This document shows positions 36,630 through 45,117 of a stretch of 64,000 nt of DNA, piece after piece; the first letter of the stretch is position 1; every line of letters starts with the position of its first letter. The DNA is from Alteromonas ponticola (lineage in GTDB: Bacteria; Pseudomonadota; Gammaproteobacteria; Enterobacterales; Alteromonadaceae). Location: assembly GCF_012911815.1 (NCBI RefSeq), contig NZ_JAATNW010000001.1:124001-188000 (forward strand). The letters are read 5' to 3'. The notes beneath the pieces are model-generated. The model was not told the origin of the DNA. It made no database searches and saw only the letters and a program-made list of their open reading frames with translations. Made by a program: the position numbers and the translations under genes.

Positions 36630-36817
36630 AAATTCAAACTTTGTATTAACAAGTAAACCCATCCACATTGAGCTACAGATACTACCATGCAAATGTTTCA
36701 ATGTTGCACATACCGCTACAATATAGACTATCTTTAAATTTAGTATCGGTTTAAAAAAATGTTACTAAAGCGCTTACAAACCCACATGCATGTTAAGTTT
36801 TTGTTATACAAAAATGA

Positions 36818-36866
36818 TGAATACGTATGCAGTAGCTTGTATCGCTAAAATGACTGGCGGTACTAT
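36818..36866 (+). promoter_or_regulatory. Proximal operator-promoter unit of the TonB receptor gene
   Basis: TGAATACGTATGCA (36818-36831), 29 nt, then TACTAT (36861-36866) preceded by CGG. A weak -35 TTGTAT starts 5 nt after the palindrome with an 18-nt spacer. Operator, spacer length and -10 are the same as before the GH97 operon. Confidence 0.68.
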
Positions 36867-36955
36867 TTCGTTGTCCTAATAGATGATTTTTTAATCTAGA
36901 ACAATAATGCTTGTAATGAGCAAAGAAAACACACATTAATACTCAGGATACTGAT

Positions 36956-39754
36956 ATGAAAACATTCAAAACCAATTTAATTACCACGGCGTTTTTAGCC
37001 AGTGGAATTACACTTGGCTCGTTGCCAGTAATGGCACAACAAAATGATACTAGTCAGACTGACGCGGAAGAGCAAACTGTTGAGGTAATTGAAGTTTCAG
37101 GTATCCGTGCTAGTTTACAAAAGTCTCAGGCAATCAAAATGTCTGAGTCTTCTATTGTTGAAGCAATCACTGCAGAGGACATTGGTAAATTACCTGACTC
37201 GAGTATCGCTGAATCAATCGCGCGCCTTCCAGGTTTGGCCGCACAGCGTTTAAACGGTCGTTCGAGCTCCATTTCGATTCGTGGTTTAGGTGAAGACTTC
37301 AGTACTGCGACATTCAATGGTCGTGAACAGGTTACCCTTGGTGATAACCGTGGCGTTGAATTCGATGTCTACCCTTCTGAAATCATGAACGAAGTTATCG
37401 TTTATAAAACACCAGAAGCTACTCTGATGACACAGGGCATCGGTGGTACCATCGATATGCGCACCATTAAACCATTAGCTCACGGCGAGCAGACGGTTGC
37501 GGTCACATTGCGTGGTGAGAAAAACGACATTGGCGCATTAAACCCTGACGGCGAAGACACCGGTTATCGTGGCAGCTTCTCTTATATTGATCAATTTGCC
37601 GATGACACCATAGGCCTGGCAATTGCCTACTCGCACATGGATTCACCTAATAACGAAGAGCGTTTTGAAACCTGGGGCTGGCCAGACGGCACCATAGGCG
37701 GTATGAAGCCATTCGTGCGCTCTGCAGAACTTACGCGTGACACCTTAATGGCAGTGGTTGAGTTCAACCCAACCAACGACCTGCGTGTCAACGCTGATGC
37801 GCTTTACATTGATTTTGAAGATAACCAGGTACTGCGCGGAATCGAGATTCCTGCCGCGTGGGGTGATGCCGGTATTCGTGTAGACGAAACGTTAAACGGT
37901 CAAAGCCTGACAGGTAGAATTGGTGGACCAGGTTCACCGGTAGGTGGCGTGGTTCGTAACGACGTTACCATTCGTGAAGCAGACCTATTCGCCCTGGGTG
38001 TAAATGTTGAATATGATCTGAACGCAGACTGGGTACTGGAATTTGATGCTGCTTACTCACAGGTTGAGCGTAAAACCTGGGCGTTGGAGACTTATGCAGG
38101 TTCTGGCCGTGGTTTTTCCGACCGTCAGCCTGAACAAATCAACTTTAGTTTTGCTCCAAACTTCCAAAGTGTAAACCTTAACCCAATGCTGGATTACGGT
38201 GATCATAGCGTAATCCAATTAGGTAATCCGCAAAGCTGGGGTTGGGGTAACCTGACCGACCTGGAAAGCGACGATGACCAGGACGGTTTCATCAATACAC
38301 CAACCATTGACGATGAGCTGTCCACATTAAGATTGGCTGCTCAACGTGTATTGAGCACTGACTTTATCAGCAGCGTTGAATTTGGTGCCTACTTCAGTCA
38401 GCGTGAAAAGTCGAAGCGCGACCTGGGCTTGTTCCTGACATTGCCTGGTGCGCTTGATAGCAACGGTAAAGTGGTACCTGGATACCAGTTGTCAGTACCT
38501 GAAGAATATCGCTTACCCAACACGTCATTAGGTTTCATCGGCATCGATGACATGATTTCGTTTGATTCATTTAGATTTTGGCAGGATGGCAATTATACTG
38601 AGTTCGATTCAAGGATTGCTGATCCAGCACGTTGGGAAAACACCTGGGATGTATCTGAAGATATTTCAATAGCTTTCATTAAAGCCAATATCGATACAGA
38701 ACTTGGAAATATTCCGGTTAGAGGTAACGTCGGTGTGCAAGTTGTTCACACTGATCAAAGCTCTGATGGTTTCACTACTCGTCGTCGACCCAACCGTAGC
38801 GTTGAAGTCAGCCCTACTTCCGGTGGTGACGATTATGTTGAAGTGTTACCCAGCTTGAACCTGATCTTTGAAGTTGCAGATGACCAGGCAGTGCGCTTCG
38901 GTATTTCTAAAACCATGTCACGTTCACGTATGGACCGCATGAACGCAAGTACCGGTGACTTAAGCTATAACGAGCAGGTCAATATCTGGAATGGTTCTGT
39001 GGCCAACCCTGAGTTGAAGCCGGTCACGGCTAATCAGGTTGACCTGACCTATGAGAATTACTTCCATGCTGAAGGTTATTTTGCTGCGGCGTTGTTCTAT
39101 AAAGATATCAGCGACTGGCAAGAAAGACTGCCTTCGTTCGTAGACACCTCAGATTTAACACCTCCTGAAGGTCAGCCTGTTGCACCTCTTGGCGTGTTGT
39201 CATCATGGCAGAACGTGGGTGACGGTGAAGTTTCTGGTGCTGAGTTTACGATTTCATTACCAGGCGTCATGTTTGCTGATGCACTTGAAGGTTTTGGTGG
39301 TATCTTCTCAGCAACTTACTTAGACAGTGAATTGAGCTACGAGCTGGAAGTCCCTACCGACCTGGAAGGTGGTACGCAGGTAATCGAATTCACCAATAAC
39401 GTCCCTGGTCTTTCAGACGAAGTGTATAATGCGACGGTTTACTACGAAAGACATGGTTTCCAGACACGTGTCAGCGTAAGAAAACGTACCGACTTCCTGG
39501 GTGAAGTGGCGGGTTTGAGCTTAAATCGTGTACCTGTTAACGTAAATGGTAGCACCTTAGTAGATGCGCAAATCAGTTACGATTTCTCTGAGTCAGGCAT
39601 TGAAAGTCTGGACGGATTAACTGTTACGCTACAGGCGCAAAACCTGACCGACGAAGAGTTTGTGACTTACCATTCCGTTGATGGTGGCACAGATGTACGT
39701 GACGTCCAACGATTTGGACGTAACTACTTATTCGGTATTAACTATACCTTCTAA
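36956..39754 (+). CDS. TonB-dependent receptor for maltodextrin (predicted)
   Basis: Outer-membrane TonB-dependent transporter, 932 aa. A signal peptide ends at PVMAQ (residue 28). A TonB-box-like stretch TVEVIEVSG lies near 41-49, then comes the plug domain with GIRASLQKSQAIK, GKLPDSSIAESIARLPG and SISIRGLGEDFS, then a 22-strand-type barrel finishing with the aromatic YLFGINYTF. The plug type is that of the large carbohydrate receptors of Alteromonadales, Xanthomonas and Caulobacter (MalA-like). Substrate assignment to maltodextrin rests on two operator sites shared with the starch operons and on the following halogenase-like and GH13 genes; it is inference. A terminator-like hairpin follows 30 nt downstream. 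Confidence 0.87.
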   Translation: MKTFKTNLITTAFLASGITLGSLPVMAQQNDTSQTDAEEQTVEVIEVSGIRASLQKSQAIKMSESSIVEAITAEDIGKLPDSSIAESIARLPGLAAQRLNGRSSSISIRGLGEDFSTATFNGREQVTLGDNRGVEFDVYPSEIMNEVIVYKTPEATLMTQGIGGTIDMRTIKPLAHGEQTVAVTLRGEKNDIGALNPDGEDTGYRGSFSYIDQFADDTIGLAIAYSHMDSPNNEERFETWGWPDGTIGGMKPFVRSAELTRDTLMAVVEFNPTNDLRVNADALYIDFEDNQVLRGIEIPAAWGDAGIRVDETLNGQSLTGRIGGPGSPVGGVVRNDVTIREADLFALGVNVEYDLNADWVLEFDAAYSQVERKTWALETYAGSGRGFSDRQPEQINFSFAPNFQSVNLNPMLDYGDHSVIQLGNPQSWGWGNLTDLESDDDQDGFINTPTIDDELSTLRLAAQRVLSTDFISSVEFGAYFSQREKSKRDLGLFLTLPGALDSNGKVVPGYQLSVPEEYRLPNTSLGFIGIDDMISFDSFRFWQDGNYTEFDSRIADPARWENTWDVSEDISIAFIKANIDTELGNIPVRGNVGVQVVHTDQSSDGFTTRRRPNRSVEVSPTSGGDDYVEVLPSLNLIFEVADDQAVRFGISKTMSRSRMDRMNASTGDLSYNEQVNIWNGSVANPELKPVTANQVDLTYENYFHAEGYFAAALFYKDISDWQERLPSFVDTSDLTPPEGQPVAPLGVLSSWQNVGDGEVSGAEFTISLPGVMFADALEGFGGIFSATYLDSELSYELEVPTDLEGGTQVIEFTNNVPGLSDEVYNATVYYERHGFQTRVSVRKRTDFLGEVAGLSLNRVPVNVNGSTLVDAQISYDFSESGIESLDGLTVTLQAQNLTDEEFVTYHSVDGGTDVRDVQRFGRNYLFGINYTF

Positions 39755-39783
39755 TTATTAACTTCGGTTTAAATTAGACTAAT

Positions 39784-39823
39784 AAATACCCTTGCGGGAC
39801 TTGTCTCACAAGGGTATTTTTGT
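39784..39823 (+). terminator. Hairpin between the TonB receptor and halogenase-like genes
   Basis: AAATACCCTTG pairs with CAAGGGTATTT around a 14-nt loop, then T residues. It would stop much of the receptor transcript and let a fraction reach the next gene, a common pattern for highly expressed receptors. Confidence 0.75.
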
Positions 39824-39857
39824 ATCTACAGTCAGCTTAATTGGTCACAAAAATAAT

Positions 39858-41330
39858 ATGAAAGTAGTCATTGTCGGCGGCGGGTCGGCGGGTTGGATGG
39901 CAGCGAGCTTGCTCTCGCGACTTATGGGTAACCAACTGCACATTACACTAGTGGAATCTGACCAGATCCAGACAGTGGGTGTGGGTGAAGCCACCATTCC
40001 TGCCATTCAGCATTTCAACCGGGTGCTGGGCATTGATGAGCCCACGTTTCTAAATAAAACTAAAGGGTCGATAAAACTGGGTATCAACTTTAATGGTTGG
40101 TTTAATGCAGATGACAGCTACATGCATGCGTTTGGCGCCATTGGCAAAGATATGGGCCTGGCCGGCTTTCACCATACCTGGTTAAAAGCCCATCGTATGG
40201 GAGAGACAAAAAGTTTCTGGGACTATTCGTTAAACTACCAGGCCAGCTTACATAATAAGTACACGACATTGCCCAATATACCCAATACAAAGATGTCGGG
40301 ACTGGTTCACGCCTATCACTTGGATGCGGGGCTGTATGCAGCGCATTTACGGCAATTAAGTGAGTCGTCTGGGGTTATACGTGTTGAAGGCAAAGTAGAC
40401 CATGTCAAACTTGAGCCCGCCTCTGGATTTATTGAATCACTACACCTTGAATCAGGTGCAATGGTTGCTGGAGACTTATTTATTGATTGCTCCGGATTCA
40501 GGGCACTGCTTATTGAAGGCGCGTTAAAAACCGGTTACGAAGACTGGCGTCACTGGTTGCCCTGTGACAGAGCCATTGCAGCAGGCAGCGAAAGGCTTTC
40601 TCCCCTGCCCCCTTATACATCGTCAACGGCACATGATGCTGGTTGGCAATGGCAAATTCCTTTGCAGCATCGCACCGGTAATGGATCGGTTTATTGCAGT
40701 GATTTTATGGATGATGAAACCGCGCTCAATAACCTGTTAAATAATTTAAATAGTAAGCCACTCAACGAACCCAAGGTGATCCGATTCATCACGGGAAGAC
40801 GACAAAAGCAGTGGTATAAGAATTGTGTATCGCTAGGTTTATCCAGTGGATTTATCGAGCCATTAGAGTCGACCAGTTTACATTTGGTGCAAGCTGGATT
40901 GGTCCGGTTGGTCAAATTCTTCCCGCACAAGCAGATTAACGCGGTGGATGTCGACGAATATAACAAACAGTCGAAAATTGAATTTGAACGGATCCGGGAT
41001 TTTATTATCCTGCATTATTATTTGAACAATCGCAAAGGCTCGTTCTGGGAGCGCTGTCGTAACATGGACATTCCCGACTCACTGGCAAGCAAGATCGCCT
41101 TGTTTAAAGAATCTGGCAAAGTGTTTAGAGAGCAGGATGAACTGTTTACCGAAATCGCCTGGATCCAGGTCATGTTGGGCCAGGGAATTGTACCTAAACA
41201 ATATCACCCACTTGCTGACAGTTTATCGGACACACAGCGCAGTGATTTGCTGACCAGTTTACAACAATTGATTGATGGTACGGTTAGTCAACTTCCCACC
41301 CATGATGCTTTTTTACAAACTATGCTGTAA
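39858..41330 (+). CDS. Tryptophan-halogenase-family flavoprotein
   Basis: Flavin-dependent halogenase-like protein (490 aa). The open frame begins earlier, but ATG 39858 gives the proper start MKVVIVGGGSAGWMAA with the FAD motif at 6-13. Further marks are GVGEATIP (41-48), a lysine K73 in SIKLGINFNGW at the place of the catalytic lysine of PrnA, and the halogenase signature GWQWQIP, plus GFIEPLESTS. In marine and plant-associated bacteria such genes stand beside sugar TonB receptors, and a real halogenation role there has not been settled. It directly follows the receptor gene, separated by a hairpin that may reduce its expression. Confidence 0.83.
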   Translation: MKVVIVGGGSAGWMAASLLSRLMGNQLHITLVESDQIQTVGVGEATIPAIQHFNRVLGIDEPTFLNKTKGSIKLGINFNGWFNADDSYMHAFGAIGKDMGLAGFHHTWLKAHRMGETKSFWDYSLNYQASLHNKYTTLPNIPNTKMSGLVHAYHLDAGLYAAHLRQLSESSGVIRVEGKVDHVKLEPASGFIESLHLESGAMVAGDLFIDCSGFRALLIEGALKTGYEDWRHWLPCDRAIAAGSERLSPLPPYTSSTAHDAGWQWQIPLQHRTGNGSVYCSDFMDDETALNNLLNNLNSKPLNEPKVIRFITGRRQKQWYKNCVSLGLSSGFIEPLESTSLHLVQAGLVRLVKFFPHKQINAVDVDEYNKQSKIEFERIRDFIILHYYLNNRKGSFWERCRNMDIPDSLASKIALFKESGKVFREQDELFTEIAWIQVMLGQGIVPKQYHPLADSLSDTQRSDLLTSLQQLIDGTVSQLPTHDAFLQTML

Positions 41331-41387
41331 CCGTTTTTTTGCGGAATTTTACCGCTGCTCAATTAAGCGCGGTATATATAAAAACAC

Positions 41388-41417
41388 AACAAAGCGTCAT
41401 ACCGGTGACGCTTTGTT
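41388..41417 (-). terminator. Terminator of the GH13 gene at 41416
   Basis: Twelve-bp stem AACAAAGCGTCA / TGACGCTTTGTT with a 6-nt loop; on the minus strand it is followed by GTGTTTTTATA. It overlaps the GH13 stop codon and may also act weakly on the convergent halogenase-like transcript. Confidence 0.8.
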
Positions 41418-42810
41418 ATTGGTTTTCTGCCCCTGACAACATGACGCGATATTCCCATGGTTTAAGTTCGTAGGCGGACTGCGCATCCACTTTTATCTTT
41501 TTACCGTTAAGATCTGTATAGCTACCAAAGTGTTTTTTATCGTTAAATGACACCTTTATGGTTGTTGACGTGAAATTGAATAAAGCAAATACCTTATTGC
41601 TACCCTGTTCTCTTATAAACGAAAGAACCTGGTCCGATGCACTGTTGTTAACACGCCACATGGTTGCCCCATCTTTACCGTGCCAAAGCGCAGGATTTTG
41701 CTTCAGAACGGTGTTAAGTTTGCTTATCAATGGTGCAAAGTGATGAGACTTCCATTGAATAGGATCTTTTTCAAAAAATGCCAACCGTTTGTCGTTACCC
41801 GCCTCTACACCGTTATAAATCAGCGGCATACCCTCACCAATAAAGGACAACACTAATGCAGCCTCAACGCCATCACCTAACCGTTCATACATGGTACCTT
41901 CCCACGCATTAGCGTCATGGTTTGATACGTAAGTCATACGGTAAGCATCTTTGGGATACGCACTTTCGTTCCAGGAGTAGTACACAAACAGTTTGCTCAT
42001 GTCGCCTTCATGTTTAATCACATGCATGATTGCTTCGTGCCAGCTCCAGGCATAGGTCATATCAAACGCGCGGGCATGCAGGTCACGCGACTCCCATTCT
42101 GCTAACATAAATACCGGTTTGATAGCGTCTAACTCTTTACGCACGTTATTCCAAAACTCAATCGGAACAAATCCAGCGACATCAGCTCGGTAGCCGTCAA
42201 CATCAAATTCTTCCACCCAAAATTTCAGCGCGCGCGTCATGTATTGGCGAACCTCAGGTTTAGAGTAGTCCAGGTCAATTATGTCTGACCAATCCCACCA
42301 GGGGGTAGGACGAAAGTTGCCGTCATAATCACGTTCATACCAATCAGGATGTTTTTCCACCAGATCACTGTTCCACGCAGTATGGTTAGCGACCCAGTCT
42401 AGAATTACATACATGCCAAGCGCATGCGCCTCATCGATAAATTGTTTAAGCGCATCAGCTGTACCAAACTCGGGGTTAACCGCAAAATAATCTTTAACCG
42501 AATATGGACTACCTAAGCTGCCTTTTCTGTTTTTTTCACCAATAGGATGAATCGGCATCAACCAAAGAATATCGACACCAAGTTCTTTTAATCGGGGTAA
42601 CTGTTTTTGGGCCGCTTTAAAGGTGCCTTCGGGCGTAAACTGTCTCGTGTTAATCTGATAAATAGACGCATTTTTCGCCCATTCAGGATGAGTTAAATGC
42701 ACATAAGGTTCTGGTTGGTAGGCAGCGAGTGATTCGGTAGTTTTTGCCTGTGCATGCAGCGTAAAACTGGCTAGCAACGTGACAAGTACGGTTAAGCGTC
42801 TCATAAGCAT
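41416..42810 (-). CDS. Compact GH13 alpha-amylase-type enzyme
   Basis: Family 13 hydrolase of 464 aa, shorter than the other three in the window because it lacks an N-terminal domain. A signal peptide (1-22, ending LHAQAK) points to the periplasm or outside. The barrel begins ASIYQINTRQFTPEG (48-62); region I is DWVANH (138-143), nucleophile D210 in GYRADVAG, acid/base E238 in MLAEWE, and D299 in SNHDA. A short C-terminal beta domain ends the protein. It is transcribed alone, toward the halogenase-like gene, from a LacI-operator promoter at 42835-42883, and so belongs to the same regulon. Confidence 0.88.
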   Translation of the reverse strand: MLMRRLTVLVTLLASFTLHAQAKTTESLAAYQPEPYVHLTHPEWAKNASIYQINTRQFTPEGTFKAAQKQLPRLKELGVDILWLMPIHPIGEKNRKGSLGSPYSVKDYFAVNPEFGTADALKQFIDEAHALGMYVILDWVANHTAWNSDLVEKHPDWYERDYDGNFRPTPWWDWSDIIDLDYSKPEVRQYMTRALKFWVEEFDVDGYRADVAGFVPIEFWNNVRKELDAIKPVFMLAEWESRDLHARAFDMTYAWSWHEAIMHVIKHEGDMSKLFVYYSWNESAYPKDAYRMTYVSNHDANAWEGTMYERLGDGVEAALVLSFIGEGMPLIYNGVEAGNDKRLAFFEKDPIQWKSHHFAPLISKLNTVLKQNPALWHGKDGATMWRVNNSASDQVLSFIREQGSNKVFALFNFTSTTIKVSFNDKKHFGSYTDLNGKKIKVDAQSAYELKPWEYRVMLSGAENQ

Positions 42811-42834
42811 TCACTTTTTATTATCGTTGGGTAA

Positions 42835-42883
42835 ATATTACCCTACTTCAGATTTATCTGGCCTGCTTTTGAATACGTTTGCA
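42835..42883 (-). promoter_or_regulatory. Operator-promoter unit of the compact GH13 gene
   Basis: Minus strand: TGCAAACGTATTCA (42883-42870), 29 nt, then TAATAT (42840-42835) preceded by GGG. The -35 region (AGGCCA) is unlike the consensus. Third unit with the same geometry. Confidence 0.62.
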
Positions 42884-42885
42884 GC

Positions 42886-42916
42886 AAAAAAAAGCCCGCT
42901 TAAAAAAGCGGGCTTT
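42886..42916 (-). terminator. Terminator of the sucABCD transcript
   Basis: AAAGCCCGCTT / AAGCGGGCTTT stem with a 4-nt loop and a run of T on the minus strand, 17 nt past the sucD stop. It sits right beside the LacI-type operator of the next gene. Confidence 0.9.
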
Positions 42917-42932
42917 CCATCAACGATTAACC

Positions 42933-43805
42933 TTACCAGCCAGTAGCTTCGCGTAACGCTTTACCAATGTCTGCTAAAGAGCGTACAGTTTTAACCCCTG
43001 CCGCTTCTAACGCTTTGAATTTCTCGTCTGCCGTTCCTTTACCGCCAGCGATAATGGCGCCTGCATGGCCCATACGCTTACCAGGAGGCGCAGTGACACC
43101 AGCAATATAAGAAACTACCGGCTTAGTCACATTTTCTTTAATAAATGCAGCCGCTTCTTCTTCTGCCGTTCCACCGATCTCACCGATCATAACAATCGCT
43201 TCGGTCGCTGGGTCTTCCTGGAATAACTTTAAAATGTCGATAAAGTTTGAACCAGGAATAGGGTCACCACCAATACCAACACAGGTAGACTGGCCGAAAC
43301 CTTCGTCAGTGGTTTGCTTTACCGCTTCGTACGTTAATGTACCAGAGCGTGAGACAATACCCACTTTACCTGGTTTATGAATATGACCAGGCATGATACC
43401 AATTTTACATTCTCCAGGCGTTATCACACCCGGGCAGTTAGGACCAATCATGCGTACGCCTTTTGCGTTTACGTATTCTTTTACGTAAAGCATATCAAGC
43501 GTAGGGATACCTTCGGTGATACAAACAATTAGTTCGATACCTGCATCAGCAGCTTCAACGATGGAGTCTTTACAAAAAGCAGCAGGCACATAAATCACAG
43601 AAGCCGTTGCGCCGGTTTCTTCTACCGCTTCTTTAACGGTATTAAAAACAGGTAAGCCTAAGTGCTCGGTACCACCTTTTCCTGGGGTTACGCCACCGAC
43701 CATTTGCGTGCCGTAAGCAATAGCTTGCTCAGAGTGGAATGTACCTTGTCCACCAGTAAAGCCCTGGCAAATAACTTTGGTATTTTTATCGATTAAAACT
43801 GACAT
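42933..43805 (-). CDS. sucD: Succinyl-CoA synthetase alpha subunit
   Basis: ADP-forming succinyl-CoA ligase alpha chain (290 aa), TCA cycle substrate-level phosphorylation. The CoA-binding Rossmann opening [19 protein letters not shown] (11-29), the ligase signature GRSGTL-type stretch [10 protein letters not shown] and [14 protein letters not shown] are present. The phosphohistidine sits in [10 protein letters not shown] near residue 247. It overlaps sucC by 1 nt and ends the sdhCDAB-sucABCD series before a strong terminator. Complete and ordinary. Confidence 0.98.
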   Translation of the reverse strand: MSVLIDKNTKVICQGFTGGQGTFHSEQAIAYGTQMVGGVTPGKGGTEHLGLPVFNTVKEAVEETGATASVIYVPAAFCKDSIVEAADAGIELIVCITEGIPTLDMLYVKEYVNAKGVRMIGPNCPGVITPGECKIGIMPGHIHKPGKVGIVSRSGTLTYEAVKQTTDEGFGQSTCVGIGGDPIPGSNFIDILKLFQEDPATEAIVMIGEIGGTAEEEAAAFIKENVTKPVVSYIAGVTAPPGKRMGHAGAIIAGGKGTADEKFKALEAAGVKTVRSLADIGKALREATGW

Positions 43806-44971
43806 TATTTGCCCTCCGCTGCTGCAACAACTTTTTGTGCTGCATCTGTTAACGATTCAGCTGCAATAATATCCAGACCAGAGTTAGCTAATACTTCACG
43901 GCCTTTCTCAGCGTTTGTTCCCTCAAGACGAACAACCACAGGAACATTTACACCCACTTCTTTAACAGCGCCGATGATACCTTCAGCAATCATGTCACAA
44001 CGCACAATCCCACCAAAAATATTAACCAGAACCGCTTTTACGTTGTCGTCAGACAAAATGATTTTAAATGCTTCTGCAACACGCTCTTTGGTGGCACCAC
44101 CACCAACATCCAGGAAGTTGGCAGGCTTGCCACCATGCAGGTTGACGATATCCATGGTTCCCATTGCCAGACCCGCACCGTTAACCATACAGCCAACATT
44201 ACCATCTAAGGCTACGTAGTTTAGTTCCCACTGAGCCGCATGTGCTTCACGGGAATCTTCCTGCGATGGATCGTGCATATCCTTGACTTTCTGCTGGCGA
44301 TAAAGTGCATTGCTGTCGATACCTACTTTGGCATCAAGGCAGTGTAAGTTGCCGTCTGTTTTGATAACCAGCGGATTGATTTCAATCAATGCAACGTCAA
44401 GCTCTTCAAACATTTTCGCTAAACCCATAAAGATTTGCGTAAATTGCTTGATTTGAACCCCTTCCAAACCTAGTTTGAAGGCCATTTGGCGCGCTTGATA
44501 AGGCTGAGGACCTACGATGGGGTCGATTTCAGCTTTAAGGATTTTTTCTGGCGTCTCTTCAGCAACAGTTTCAATCTCAACCCCGCCTTCAGTTGAAGCC
44601 ATAAATACAACGCGACGTGAGGTACGATCGACAACGGCACCCAGATACAATTCGTTTTCAATATCCGTGCAGGATTCGACCAGAATTTTGCTTACCGGCT
44701 GACCCTTTTCATCAGTTTGGAAGGTCACCAAATTCTTGCCTAACCACTTTTCAGCAAACTCACGAATGTCGCTTTTATTTTTTACCAGTTTTACGCCGCC
44801 AGCTTTTCCGCGACCACCCGCGTGCACCTGACACTTGACTACCCACTCACTACCGCCAATGCGATCAGCGGCTTCCATTGCTCCTTGAGGAGTATCTGCT
44901 GCGTATCCTTCAGAAACAGGCAAGCCGTATTCTCTGAATAACTGCTTACCTTGATATTCATGCAAATTCAT
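43805..44971 (-). CDS. sucC: Succinyl-CoA synthetase beta subunit
   Basis: Beta chain (388 aa, the standard length) with an ATP-grasp nucleotide-binding domain: [20 protein letters not shown] opening, [15 protein letters not shown] (47-61), and the C-terminal ligase domain with VDLGG-type segments [11 protein letters not shown] and [14 protein letters not shown]. It overlaps sucD by 1 nt. A 146-nt gap separates it from sucB and contains a hairpin (annotated), so sucCD levels may be set independently of sucAB. Confidence 0.98.
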   Translation of the reverse strand: MNLHEYQGKQLFREYGLPVSEGYAADTPQGAMEAADRIGGSEWVVKCQVHAGGRGKAGGVKLVKNKSDIREFAEKWLGKNLVTFQTDEKGQPVSKILVESCTDIENELYLGAVVDRTSRRVVFMASTEGGVEIETVAEETPEKILKAEIDPIVGPQPYQARQMAFKLGLEGVQIKQFTQIFMGLAKMFEELDVALIEINPLVIKTDGNLHCLDAKVGIDSNALYRQQKVKDMHDPSQEDSREAHAAQWELNYVALDGNVGCMVNGAGLAMGTMDIVNLHGGKPANFLDVGGGATKERVAEAFKIILSDDNVKAVLVNIFGGIVRCDMIAEGIIGAVKEVGVNVPVVVRLEGTNAEKGREVLANSGLDIIAAESLTDAAQKVVAAAEGK

Positions 44972-45063
44972 GGTGTTTCTATCCGATTTTTATTAAGACA
45001 AAAGCCGCATGCGCGACTTGATTCAAAGTGCTGATATTATAGGCCGATATCAGCGCGTTGAGA

Positions 45064-45091
45064 ATGAAACGTAAATTAAATTACGCTTCAT
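45064..45091 (-). other. RNA hairpin between sucB and sucC
   Basis: In minus-strand RNA AUGAAGCGUAA pairs with UUACGUUUCAU (one G-U pair, 6-nt loop). No T-run follows, so it is more likely an RNA-processing or 3'-end stabilising element than a terminator. Confidence 0.4.
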
Positions 45092-45117
45092 CCCCACTGT
45101 TCAACAGGGAAAACCCG

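Larger units (their letters stand above)
36428..36955. other. Intergenic regulatory region before the TonB receptor
   Basis: 528 nt with no gene. It carries two LacI-type operator-promoter units (annotated separately) and an 8-bp palindrome AAGCGCTT at 36768-36775 inside ACTAAAGCGCTTACA, which might bind a further regulator. The region is AT-rich, and most of it is probably untranslated leader and promoter of the receptor gene. Confidence 0.6.

Noticed and set aside
41928..41942. GATACGTAAGTCA resembling the LacI-type operator
   Set aside because: Inside the compact GH13 coding sequence, poor symmetry, explained by codons for the protein.
43482..43495. TTACGTATTC resembling the LacI-type operator
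   Set aside because: It lies inside the sucD coding sequence, one half of the palindrome is missing, and no promoter geometry follows.
43809..44219. Long open frames antisense to sucC and other TCA genes (also 45689-46216, 46259-46711)
   Set aside because: Shadows of strongly codon-biased genes; low-complexity Ser/Pro/Ala products, no ribosome sites, no family features.
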